DNA of 64,000 nucleotides, taken from positions 41,143,669-41,207,668 of the forward strand of contig NC_092462.1 in NCBI RefSeq assembly GCF_047495875.1. The letters are read 5' to 3'. Positions 25,201 to 36,518 of the stretch are shown here, in pieces; the first letter of the stretch is position 1; each line of letters starts with the position of its first letter. The notes beneath the pieces were generated by a model. That model was not told where the DNA came from. It ran no database searches and saw only the letters and a list, made by a program, of their open reading frames with translations. A program made the position numbers and the translations under genes. The DNA is from Pithys albifrons albifrons. Its lineage: Eukaryota; Chordata; Aves; Passeriformes; Thamnophilidae.

Positions 25201-27289
25201 CAAACATGATTTTAGAAATTTGTTCCTCTTTTAGACCTCAGATTTTTTTCCGTTATAGTGAAAGTAAAAATTTTCCCACTTTAAAGCCATTCTTGGAATG
25301 TGAAAAGTTTGGCCCATGGAAAACACCTCTGGCTCAGGGAGAACCTGGACAATAAATTGCTGGGGGCTAACCCAGTTTTCTGCAGAAGTATTTCTATACA
25401 ACTGCCCTATGCACTTTCAGAAGTGTCTGCTAACATCTGATAGTGGAGGCAGAACATTGGGCTATGTCAAGTGATGGTCTAACACATTGCACCTGATTAT
25501 ATATTGCACTTCATGCTCAGTATCTCAAAGTCTGTCGCTTTTAATTTTGCTTTGTGAATATCTCTAATGAGGAATATTCCAAGTCTCAGTAGAGAAGATG
25601 AAATCAGGAATCTAAACCTATCGGGAAGGCCTTAAACAACCATTCTTCATTTTCTGAGGGATGATGTTTCTCACTCTATTCATGCTGGAACTGTTCTACT
25701 TTGTATAAATAGTATCACGATAAACAGAAAACACAGGTTGCTTCAATACATGTGGCAACCAGTTGTGGTGTTTGGTCTTATTAAGGGAGATAGAGAGGAC
25801 TTTAAGTCTTTGTCATATGATTCCCTCAGCTATTGGCCTCTTCTATGGTTTTGACAATCAATTTCATTCTCTAGAAATTTTCTAGTTGGCATTAAGTTTT
25901 CCTTGTAAGGTGGAAGTTGTTTATCTAACACAGGCAAGGTACAGTTTTCAAAGCTTTAGAGGAAGCCTAGAAACCACTCTGGATCTATTCTTATTACTCA
26001 GAAAAAAATTACAAAGAAAGGGTTAAGATTAAATCTCTTAACTGTGGTGAAACATATTTAGGGAGGCATGAGAGTGACCTCATGAAAAAAGAAGAGGTTG
26101 CAAAGAATTTGCAGCAGTCATGCATGTCATTTAGTTTAATTACTGTAAAAATCCTAAATATGTAAAGCAAAGAGGACAATATTCTTCTTATCTATGTACT
26201 TATGTCTAATACTTATTGAATCTTATCTAGACAAGGACATTTTTTAAAACTATGATTGCATTGTTCCCCTTTATATTTAAAGTTTTAAAATAAATTCTGT
26301 GCATCGAAGGCCACATTTTTGAGTCCTCCATGCAGTTGCCACTAATAGCCAGTGCTCATGGATTCTGTATTGCCTCACACGATGACACTCTACCACACTG
26401 CTGTGTTTCTTCAACCCACCTTGGAAGTTACATTAGCTCGCTATGGATTTTGTACAGAAGATCAAACAGATTCAAATTTATTCTTATGCCCTATGATTCT
26501 GGTAATGTTTTCCTCTTTTGTTTTGCAAACATGACATTTGCTTTCCAATCCCCCAGCTTGAATAGATTTTGCAGTTCAAGAAAAGCAGAGAGAAAAACGT
26601 TACAATACCCCTTACCAGTTCTTTCCAATGGTTCTTCCTCCTGTTTTAATTCTTGTTTGCCCTATAATATAGAATCAAATCTTCCATCACTGAGATCAGA
26701 AATAACTAAAACATCTTTATTTTTACTGAACAGACTCTGCTATGCCAGTTATTTGCCTTTTAAAATAATTAATTGCATACAGCTAGTATTCCTTGCCATA
26801 TTTGCCTGCATTCATCAAACTCTGAGTGAAAAATGTTACAAGACAAAGAATTATTTTCAGCATTTTGGAAAGCTGTTTGAATAGTACATTGATAACATCT
26901 CAGCAGGTGGAGGTCCCATATGATTCCACCATTCAAGAGAACTTCTTTCAAATGTGATTAATTCCAAGATCCATTTAATCCACCACATTGTGGTGGTCAA
27001 TTTGAGGCATTTGTGCTGATGAAAATGACTTTTGATTGTACCTTAAATGGCTTTTACTTGAAGTACTCCATGCCAGTTTACTCTCCAGTTCAAAGTGAGA
27101 TAAAATAGAGTCCATTTTCTGGGTAGAGCTTTTTTTTTTTCCTGGCTCGCTAATCAGCATTTATATGTCTGATATCAAATTAGTTGGTTTGTAATCTCTG
27201 TTTTAGAAATATTCCCAGATGCTTCTGGGTACACTTATTTTAAAAATTAGACCAGTGGCATTTTGATTTTCTTTAGCATCACTTTTTCT

Positions 27290-27650
27290 ATGGTACATGT
27301 TAACACTAATCTCCGCATTATTAAACACATAAGCCATCATATGCATGTTGGCTCAAATAATCAAGTGCATATGCAGAAAAACAGATGCTCTGGCCAGAGA
27401 ATTTTGTATGTTCTGTATTAGAAATGGGCTGCATGAAGAGAGTACTCTTTAAAGACAGTGTGTGTTAGAGAGTTTATGTTACTTCTCACTTCCTAAACTC
27501 TGAAATTCACCTTCCAACTGATTTTCAATGTGTCGGCCATCTGGGTGTGAACTGGCTTGCTATCTCAGCCAAGAGCTAGATTGTTAAATGGTACTGTAAG
27601 GATTAAGCCCTGGGTGACTACCTGATAGAAGGATCCAGTCTGTCTTAACT
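27290..27650. promoter_or_regulatory. Possible conserved non-coding element
   Basis: More complex, more balanced sequence than its surroundings, without an open frame. It carries octamer-like and homeodomain-like cores (gcatattat-type near 27316, catatgcatg near 27341, aagtgcatatgcag near 27363). Selected by texture only; conservation was not tested. Confidence 0.2.
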
Positions 27651-28719
27651 GATAGATTCAGCTGATATCACTCAAAAAGAAAAAATAGAAAATGAAGGGG
27701 AGGGGAGGGAGGTAGATTTAAACTTAGTCTTCAGCTTTACTTATCCGTAGTAATTCACACACTTTTCCCCCAGGAGATTCTTACAGTCTCTCAGGCTTCT
27801 AAACAAATCATAATTCTGGTTGCCACTCTGTGTAAGGATTGGAAAGAGAAGAAAGAGAGGAGAGTTTTATGATATCTTTTTATAATGAAGTAGAGGAATT
27901 GATGGCATTACGCTATTCTTAATTTAAAATTTTAGACAGTAACAAAAATAATTATTGCAACTTAATAAAAATATATTGCTATGCTTAATTGTTCCAGAAG
28001 CTCTAAGGTAAAGACTAACACTTTCTGTGGCAATGACATCCAGAAAGTGTGAAAAAAATAATGGAAATGTGAACATTGTCTATTAGGATTTTTTACCTGT
28101 TATTAGTGAGATGACAGTCTATGAGGAAAAGTTAGAATTTCATAGCAAGAACAGTTAATAGTATATTAAGAATCTTCACTGTGCACACTGTCATTGTCCT
28201 ATAGTAATTTGAAACATATAAGGAGTCACCAATATCTTGTTTGCAGATGTTGATGGTTTATTCATATCTCTACATTTTGTTGTGATTTCCATTTATTAAA
28301 AAATAGATAATACCTGGAATATGATACAGATCTCAATTACTATTCAGATTTTTACTATTTTGAAAAATACTATTACCTAAGAATAAACAAACAAACAAAA
28401 AACCTTAATTTTTTATTTTTCCCTAAGAATTCACAAAAGTTTGCCTGTAACTTACCATTTTGTACTGTGGAATTTTTTAGCAAACTACATTCTTTCTACC
28501 AAGACCACAACCAGCTGGAAAGCATTTCAAAACAGTTTTATTTTCTTTTCTAAACTCTAGAACTTGTTACTACATGCAGCTTTCTTTTAATAATCACCAT
28601 ACATTTGTTTCAGTCTTGGCATTCAGGAACAAAAATTGTTTAGTGATGCAGTTTGTTATGGTCGGTGTTCTGATTGAGATCAGAGAACGCCTTTGCTTCA
28701 AGGTAAATCCGCCAGGTTG

Positions 28720-28729
28720 CTAAGTGGCT
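28720..28729. repeat. Target-site duplication, left copy
   Basis: The 10-mer ctaagtggct lies directly before the composite SINE and recurs exactly at 29031-29040 directly after it, as expected for target-primed insertion. Confidence 0.85.
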
Positions 28730-28734
28730 AGGGT

Positions 28735-28805
28735 GGTCCCGTGGTGTAATGGCGAGCACTCCGGACTCTGGATCCCAAGGTCGTGAGTTCGAGTCTCAGT
28801 GGAGA
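28735..28805 (+). other. tRNA-Gln-derived head of the SINE (not a working tRNA)
   Basis: The sequence follows tRNA-Gln(CTG) closely: GTGGTGTAATGG in the D arm (polymerase III A box), GCACTC and GGACTCTGGATCC around the anticodon, and AGTTCGAGTCT in the T arm (B box). The anticodon stem and the closing of the acceptor stem are imperfect, and the sequence runs straight into the 5S-like body. It is therefore the promoter part of a SINE rather than a tRNA gene. Confidence 0.85.
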
Positions 28806-28824
28806 CCGTACCGGGAAGTTCAAT

Positions 28825-28897
28825 GCCTCCCTGCCATCGGATCCCATCAGATCTCGGATGCTCAGCAGGGTCAGCCCCAGTTAGTACCGGGTGCTGT
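28825..28897 (+). other. 5S rRNA-like body of the SINE
   Basis: From gcct at 28825 the text tracks vertebrate 5S rRNA: gatcccatcagatctcgga for GATCTCGTCTGATCTCGGA, then a tgctcagcagggtcag stretch for the 5S internal A-box region, then gttagtac. It then jumps to cgggtgctgt at the 5S 3' end. About 25 bases, including the box C part (GGATGGGAGACC in 5S), are missing. It is not a functional 5S gene. Confidence 0.8.
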
Positions 28898-29030
28898 GAC
28901 AGTCCCGAGGGGCCGTGGGGCCAGTTCTGTGCACGCTGTGCCCTCACCTAAAAAATCCACTGCGCAGGCTGGAAGGGCACGTGGAGAGAGCAAGAGCGTT
29001 TGCGAAGTTTGGCCATTCACACACAGTACA

Positions 29031-29040
29031 CTAAGTGGCT
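29031..29040. repeat. Target-site duplication, right copy
   Basis: The exact repeat ctaagtggct follows the last base of the SINE tail and pairs with 28720-28729. Confidence 0.85.
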
Positions 29041-31559
29041 TCAATGAGTAAGAGTATCCTTTTGGCATTGGAAATTTGCTTGAAAATTCAAATATATCAT
29101 TATATGAAGGAATTTCCAGGAGAAGCCAAGGCCTCACTTGGAATTTTTTTGAATCTTTAAACTTGCCCTTTCTAGGCTTTGACTGTTATACCTCCTGCAG
29201 AGGAGTCCAGTCTGCAAGTGTAGACATGCCGCTAAGCTGATCTTTCAACAAGTTATAGACCCTGTATGCTTGCTTTAGCTTATTACTTTTATTTTAAGCC
29301 ACGTATGGATGTATGGTACCTTTCCATTGAAACACAGTAATCTACTTAAAACTGATATCAGAACTGTACCATGAAGATTTTGGTTTGGAGTTTTTTCAAG
29401 ATTTGAACAATGTATTTTTTAAAATATCTTGTAAGCCAAAAGTAACACCTCTTTCTTGGTCTCTAATATTTGAAGCCATTGCCTAGTTAGTCTTGTACCT
29501 ATTCCTACCATTTGTCTGGCTAAACTGGTTTTGAAGGTACAGCATGTATTTTTTTACTGAGACTATAACATATTGTCATGCTGTTCATTCTACTGTCTGG
29601 TTTACTGACACATCTTTAAACTTTCAATGACTATTACTTCTCAATTACATTAGTAGACACTGTCTTAAGAACCATGATATGTCCTACCTTTTGAATCCCC
29701 TTTTGACTTCTGCCACGGCACCTGGGAATTAAGAAAATTCAAGGAAAGTAGAACCTTTCATTAACTGATTTTTAAAACATTTTTTTTATTTTAAACATAC
29801 AATGTGATGCACAAATAAAGATCAAGGTGATGCAGATATGATATGGAAGATTCATGTGTTAGTATGCATGGAATTAATGAATTTTAGGATTAAGGGGATA
29901 ATAGGGAAAGCAAAAAACAGAAGGTGAAGTAGGTGTTCATGTTTAAAACTGAAAATTTACTTCCAAGAATGCTAACATGAAATGAAGTCATAAGGGAAGG
30001 TCTCGTTTAACTAAATTCAGAGAATATATTTCAAAAAATCAGAAGTTTTCTCATGAAAAAGGATTAAATGCCATAGGAACACAGTGTCAGTTCTGAAACC
30101 TTATCAATAATACAAAATATAAAATTATCCAATTCATTATTAATTTAAATTTTCTCAAGGTAATTAATAAATCTGAAAGACAATATAAAGTTGTCCAAGT
30201 CAGAAATCAAATTCCTCTGCTGGCTAGTTTGCCGCAACTCGTTTTCTGTCTTTTTTCATTTAAAATGCAAGCTCATTTCTGATAGTTGTTTCATCTCTAA
30301 TGTTTCATGGTCATCTTATTCCTTTTACTATAATTAAGGTAAACTATATGATTCTGCCTGAGTTGTTGCTTGTAGTTGCTAAGGTAATAACATGTTATCT
30401 TATTCCATCTCTTAATAGAGTCCTGTATTGATTCCTGGGTTATCTGAAGCTTAGCAATGGATGCAGGCCTCCTGAAAGGCTAAAGATGGAGAGGTCCCCA
30501 GACCTGTATCTTTCTGGTTTTATCCTCTGATGACAAATTTTTCACCAATACTGAGAATCTGATGCCTTGGTAACCGTGACCACTTTCTGGCTATCTCCTC
30601 TCTGCAATCTCTCATCTGAAATTAACATTTTGCTTTCTTGGCCCCTACTCTTCAGTACTTTCACTTCAAAATATTAACCATATCTTTGCCTCAGAGTAAT
30701 AACTAAGACTTCCCTGTTCCAACTCCTGGACACTGCTTTGGGACATTTGGCCATATATTGTGATCAACCTCGTTCATCCAAAACATATTAAATATTCTGA
30801 CACTGAATGTATCTTACAGACAAGCCAGGTTTAAACAGTAGACCGAATAATGTTATTTCTACACAATGACATTACTTCAGCTTTACTAAAGGCATTATAG
30901 ATGACTCAGTGCAGGTTAACAGATAGGCTAATCCACTTCACAGTTGATTTTTTAAAAAAAGTATATATAATATATTATAAAAATAATAAAAATAATTTAT
31001 TTCAAAAATTTAAATTGATTAATCCATTTCACAATTATCAGCATGGCAGATGTGGAAACAATTACAAATTTCTTTAATCTCTAATCATAAATTTTACAAA
31101 AATGAAAGTATTTGTATTCTTACAGGTCTGTCTCCATCATCTAACCACCTGTGGCTGCTTTCCTGAATGGTTTCATTTCATACAAATAGATTAATACTAT
31201 ATCAAACCTAATTTTTCTACTGAAAACAGTAGAAAGTTACAGAAATGTATGATTCTGGATCTTCTTTTGCATGTTTGGAATGCAATTTATTTCCTTATAT
31301 TGGGCATTTATCTCAGGGCCAAACAGTCTTGAGTCAGGGAAATTCACTTAATATCTTGCCAATTAACATAAGCTTTTAATTACTGATTCGAGTATTGCAA
31401 AAGAAAGAAGACAAAAAGTTAGAAAATCAATTCATTTCCATACACACACTTCCCACAGCCCTTCCTCATCTCCAATGCCTGACACCACATGTTGCGTTCA
31501 GTCCTTTCAGTGAGGGAACAAGCGGTCCTGGAGATTGGTCTGCAAGAGCTCTTTCCTTT
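29041..31559. other. Non-coding AT-rich DNA, nothing identified
   Basis: No gene, RNA gene or transposon was recognised. The A/T-only stretch around 30955-31015 is low complexity. Confidence 0.5.
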
Positions 31560-31960
31560 TGCTGTTCTTTGTTTCTTACTCATTTCTCCTGCTCTGGCAT
31601 GACTCTCCACACTCTTTCACCTGACTCTCTCATGACCTGCAGACTCTTGGGGTCCATCTGCCTACTCCAGCAGGTTTCCTCCATGGAACATAACTTCCTT
31701 TAGAGGTGCATCTCATTGCAGGTCCTTTTCCATGTTCTTTCACTGCTTGAGTGTCTCCTGCTCCAGAAAGTTATCATACTTTCTTAAATATGTCTTCACA
31801 TAGGTGCCGTATGCTCCTGTGATGAGATCCAGCTTTGGCATGCAGTAGGTCGGTTTTGTCCTTGACAGAGAGGGCAGAAACCAGCAGTACTTGGTGCAGA
31901 GTATCGTTGGCCTTCCTCCCACACATGATACTCTGCATACCCCTACTAGCAAAACTGCCT
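31560..31960 (-). mobile_element. Possible decayed repeat with 'ggagcag' units
   Basis: On the minus strand the text has recurring units ending in ctggagcagg, ctggagtagg and ccagagcagg, spaced with phrases such as ccatggagg and tggaccccaag. This recalls an internally repetitive block seen in some bird retroelements ('catggagggacccatgctggagcag'). The element type cannot be named, and the resemblance could be partly chance. Short frames here (31740-31952 minus, 31395-31703 plus) are not recognised proteins. Confidence 0.3.
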
Positions 31961-32429
31961 GTTATGCCAAAGACAGCAGTTCAGTCAATCTGTAAAAGTT
32001 ACATTGTTAATATCTTGGAATAGCTATTCTGTTTTGTCCATAGTTTTTGGAAGAGCACAACAAAGCTTGTGGAAAGAATGTAATTAGACATGTGATATTT
32101 AAAAATACTGGGTTTTGCTAGCACACTTCTGTAGTTTTAAATAATTTGTGCTTCCAAATCCAAATCTTCATCTCTCATAAGACAATCAAATAAGTCTTTT
32201 TCTTTTCATTAGTCCTCATCTCATTGACTAGAATGATATATCAAGAATATTAAACATTTGTTGTAGGTTATTTATTCTTTCATCTGATGAGTTAACAAAT
32301 CTGGGCAATTCTCTACTTGTGTTACTACTGTAGTGCACAGAAAGCAAAATTTGTGGCAGTCAGTGCTTAGAGATATTTTCATACATCATTCATGTTTAAA
32401 TTAGTGGCACAAACTTGGTGCTTAAAAAT

Positions 32430-33080
32430 CACATGCCACTCCCCCGATCCAAGAGACTACCTGCGAGCCCATGCTATCAGGCTCTTGTTTTATGAGTGAG
32501 ATGAAGTGGAAATCCTAACCAGCTGCTGATTTTGGAAAGGCCAGAGTTGGAAGGAACAGCGGAGTTTATTTTTATGATTATTTTGTTTTGCAAAAAAACC
32601 CATCCTTGTGGATGATTTCCTATTGGGACAGCTGCTCATATAATGGTTTTAATTACAGTTGCCATCAGGCCAGCTGCAACTCTATCATTTCTACATCCTC
32701 AAACCAATATACTCTCCTGTTGATGCTTGCAGGCTCTGCTAAAACAACTTAATAACTCTAGAGGCTGGACAGTAAGATGGGTAGAAGTCAAACTTTATCC
32801 ATTTTCAAATATGCTATTCAAATTTTTCCCTGTTAGATGATCAATGCAAACACCAATTACACCATGAAAGCCTAGGTGATTGCCTAGATTAACGATATGA
32901 TTATGTTCTTCATCCATTCTTAGGGAGACTTCGTAGGAGCTGCCATTTTGTTACAGAAAGAATAGTAGTCTGGCATTTCTGTTGGTTACATTAGTTGTCT
33001 GAAGGTCAGTGAGAAAGGCAGCATATACAAGTGTGGACTACCATTTCATCTGTGCCTGTAAACAAGGTTGTTGCAAGGCC
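32430..33080. promoter_or_regulatory. Possible conserved non-coding element
   Basis: A 650-base block of high-complexity sequence without an open frame or repeat signature. It contains several CAGCTG E-box cores (aaccagctgctg, gggacagctgctc, ggccagctgcaac) and homeodomain cores (tttaattacag, accaattacacc). This combination is typical of developmental enhancers, but the call is by texture only. Confidence 0.3.
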
Positions 33081-36000
33081 AAACAAGCCTCACAAGGCTT
33101 CTCCAAATTATAGAATCAGGTAGAAAGCAAATGTGTACTTTGCATTTATTTATACAAGTGTAACTTTAAAATATAGCAGATATGCCTTGTTAAAGACATG
33201 AGAACACACTCTTTTAGAGAATTTACTCCTGAACTCAAAATATTCATAGCATAACTTTGATCTTCTGTTTACACTGTAAAAGCATATACATCCTATATGG
33301 ACGATGCATACACTGTCTGCAAAAAAATCAGGCTCATAAACATTTGAAAATGTTTATGTTGTAGCCTTCACAAAGATAATGCTGGGTTTAGGGTTTTTTA
33401 TTTGTGTTCTCTGTCATATTGCACAAAATCTGAGTATTATTGTGTACAAAGGATTTAGAATACAAAGCGTCTGGACTACAAACAGTATCATACCCAAGTT
33501 AATACTCTGCTGTTATTTTTGCCCTTAGTAGGCATTCTTTATTTATAAAGCTACTTCAGCAAGGTGCTAGATCAAAAATTACAGAATTAATTCTGGTCAG
33601 ACCCAAGTGATGTATATGTTTTTCATTTCGTAATACATGCAATATATAAGAACACAAAGAAAGAAAAGGGTAAATTTTTTGTGTGTCTGTGAGTATCTGA
33701 ATGCTTAATAACAATCATATTTCTTTTTTTGGTCAGATAGGTAGAAAAATGTCAATGCAATCAGTTAAATGTCCTAATATTTCACCAGGCTTGTAACAGT
33801 TATTATGAGTGTGAAATAGTGTAAAATAAGATGGAGATCAACTGCATTTAACATCCTAACAATTCAAGCACGTCTACTTCTTAGTACTGTGCTGCCAGGA
33901 AATGTTACCCTGGGAAAACTGGATTCCCTATAGCCACTGAGTCCAGTGGTGCTTTTGATGTTTTTGATGAAAAGTAAGAGATGAAATTTGTTATAACTTC
34001 ATGTGTTAGTATTCCCTTTGTATTAGGTCCTTCATGGATTCTGATCCCAAGTGAAATTCTGACTTATGATAAGGTTGTGTTGATTTCTTTGCAGATTTTT
34101 TATTATTTCTTATAAAGTGTATTGGTTTGGGATAAGATTGTATTAATTTTATATTTAATTAAATGGTTTTTCACTTATGCTTTACATTTTCATGGAAAGT
34201 AAAAAATTGACATTATTCCTTAGGAAACATTGAAAAAACCCAAAACATTTAACTTTGATCCACTGCCTTTTTCTGCGTGATTGGGTACCACTGTAAGTTG
34301 CACGTATCACTGAAAAGGAAGCCATTGTTCATTACTGAAGGGAAAACACAAAATGGAAACCAGGTCATTCTTCAGTGAAATTCTGTCACACATCATATCT
34401 TGACTTACTGGTCTTTGCGATTGTTCCAGTTCTACCTAACTAGCATGAGCAGCAATATTGGGTTTTTCACTCCAAGGGAAATTAATATAAGAAGGGAAAA
34501 TCAGTTAATTCAAAAGTGAATAGGTAAAGATGGCTTATTGTGGGTGTCTCAGCTTCTTGCACTATATTCTAATTTATAAAAATTAGTGATGAAAATTTTA
34601 TTAAAGTAGATTTTAAAATGTTGAGTGTAATTTGTATTTCTGATGAGTTTTTTGTATTTGTCTCCCTGTGTAGGAAGATCTGAGTCAAGTACAAATATTT
34701 GCCAATGAGTTTGATTAGAAGGATGGGGTGTGAAGAGCAATTTTATTCATACTAAGTGGCAAAATTGAATACTGCAGTCTTATAATGGCCAAAAATGTAT
34801 TTTTAATGTATTTATTTATCAGCATTTGTATTATCATACTGCTTTGGTTTTCTGGTTTAAATTATTTGTAAAAGCCATAAAAAAATTAAAAATGCACAAC
34901 TAGGGCTTTGCCCAGTATACCCTAATGCTCACAGTGTAAGGAAGGAACCATGGTCTAGAGAGGGGAATAATGTGGAAGAACGCTTGGGGATAGAAAATTA
35001 GTGTCACAGTCAAACAGAAAAGAGAGCTGTGTCTATCATTAAACAGTTTAAGAACACAGGTCAAGCCTTTGAACTGAGTTTGACACAGCGCCACTAAGTA
35101 ATTATTGAGTCTAACGCTGCAGTCACCTCTCCTTTCAGTCCAAGGCATACTATGGTGCCAGACTGAAGTGTTATCCTACGACTGCTTGTTTTAAGCATCT
35201 ATTTTTCTGCAGAAAGTTTATGCTGTGTGCTCTTACCAGATATAGAAATTCTTGCTTTTCACTTTCTCTCCTACTCAAGAAAGCATAGCCTTCCCCTTTC
35301 AGAAGGAGAATTAATGAAGAAATCTGTGAATGACAGTAGAGGATGGTTTGTGTCTCTTATGTTTCTAGTACACCCTCATATATATGCTGTATTTTAGTGG
35401 TTGTCCTCAGCCCTATTGGACATCCTGAGGTGCACAACCCCTTTTCCAGAAATCCTGAAGTCTTTGAAGGTGGGAAACTTAAAGGTGTAAAGAAACCAAG
35501 CACGGCAACAACAGTCAGTGTAACTAGAAATGCTTGAGAGGCAGAAATAAAATAATGAGGAAAAATGTCAGCTGCTGAAGAAAGCAAGCTTCTCCCTGCC
35601 ATCCTCCTCAGATGAGGTAGTGAACCCTTTCATGCCACCTGCAAAGATGAATTCTAAATGTTTAGGATATGAGAAATGAACAGCTATGCCACTGAAAGTA
35701 TTGCAAAAAAGAAGAATATTTGTAATTATTGCATATGTTTTTGCAATACTTACATTGTTAAGGTCAACAAAAGCCTGTAAAAAATTTAAATCAATAACCC
35801 CAGAGGAGAGCAGAGTAATTCACTTTACTATTGAATAATGTACCATGCACAATTATTAGGCATGAGAGGGAAAACCTTTTCACTGATAGGATAAACAAGA
35901 ACCATTGTAGCACAAGGAAGAAGAAACACATTGGTTGAAGCCATGAGTTTTTGCCCATTCTCCTTTCTTCCCTAGAAGACTGGGGCAGCCATCTTTATTG

Positions 36001-36349
36001 CGATGATCAGAAAAGATGGCATTGTCAAGGCATAAGGGCCTAGAAGTAATTAAGAAGCTGATTGCCTAGTCTAAAAGGCTTGCTGAGAAACTGAACCACT
36101 GAAGGCAGGTCCTGGTGGAAGAGTTAAAATCGTGTTCTCCTGATGTGTTTCTGTTCTGCAGCAATTTTTAGAACAGCAGATCTACTCAACTCTTTCTGCG
36201 AGAAAATGCGGTAACTTTATTCTTCATTGTCATTTTATTAATATTATTCTAAAGCTAACTCTGACTGACTAGTCCTGTCTGTAACTTCTTTTAAAGAGCA
36301 ATTAATTTGTTTAAATTATACATTCATTCTGGAGTAAGTGCTGTTACAG
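33081..36349. other. Non-coding DNA, nothing identified
   Basis: No gene or transposon was recognised. Short frames at 34900-35148 minus and 35357-35602 minus show no known domain. Confidence 0.5.
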
Positions 36350-36518
36350 TATGCTGGATGGCATTCACAGCTCCAGACACTTCAGTCAGGCTTCGGATTC
36401 GCCAGGAAGCCATGGGACAGTTATACAGCAGGGAGCAGGCAGCAAGCTGATATATGTGACTGCAGATGAAGAAAACCAAACATGTCACTTTGAACCTATT
36501 GCGCGACATTATGGAAAG
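36350..36518 (+). CDS. Possible single coding exon, protein not recognised
   Basis: A 169-base stretch with both exon borders plausible: a pyrimidine-leaning tract ending ctgttacag at the left and a donor ggaaag/gtagca at the right. The frame starting with ATG at 36351 is open throughout and gives 56 codons of mixed, non-repetitive composition, with an acidic patch (TADEENQ) followed by HFEPIARHYGK. Two CpG-containing groups (ttcggattcgcc and attgcgcgac) survive in otherwise CpG-poor DNA, as coding sequence often does. The frame continues 24 codons past the donor before stopping. No family was recognised, no partner exons were found, and the length (phase 1 remainder) is compatible with an internal exon. 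Chance remains the main alternative. Confidence 0.2.

Larger units (their letters stand above)
21651..28719. other. Long non-coding AT-rich stretch
   Basis: Seven kilobases with no gene, clear transposon or RNA gene recognised. A short alternating purine/pyrimidine tract lies at 22164-22220. Frames such as 26330-26884 plus (184 codons) have no recognisable domain. A denser, possibly conserved patch is at 27290-27650. Confidence 0.45.
28730..29030 (+). mobile_element. Composite tRNA-Gln / 5S-like SINE
   Basis: A complete short retroelement of about 300 bp on the plus strand. SINEs are non-coding, transcribed by RNA polymerase III and copied by the machinery of a partner LINE. Three parts are visible. 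First, a tRNA-Gln-like head at 28735-28805: it starts ggtcccgtggtgtaatggcg, has CTG in the anticodon position (ggactctggatcc) and a B-box-like gagttcgagtct. Second, a 5S rRNA-like body at 28825-28897, with gatctcggatgctcagcagg and gttagtaccgggtgctgt matching vertebrate 5S. Third, a unique tail at 28898-29030 with no CR1-like end, closing in cattcacacacagtaca. Perfect 10-bp direct repeats flank it. The order tRNA then 5S is opposite to the AmnSINE1 type. Similar SINEs mobilised by AviRTE are reported from some bird lineages, but a match to any of them cannot be confirmed here. Confidence 0.85.

Noticed and set aside
26330..26884. 184-codon plus-strand frame
   Set aside because: No domain, no splice context, Ser/Phe/Leu-rich composition as expected from AT-rich DNA; length alone is not enough.
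28735..28805. A functional tRNA-Gln gene
   Set aside because: Stem pairing is imperfect, there is no terminator directly after it, and it is fused to the 5S-like body within a TSD-bounded element.
28825..28897. A functional 5S rRNA gene
   Set aside because: Box C and adjoining bases are missing and the 5' part is diverged.
31740..31952. Minus-strand frame with YVKTYL, recalling C2 domains
   Set aside because: Only six residues agree and the surrounding residues do not follow a C2 domain; the region looks like a decayed repeat.
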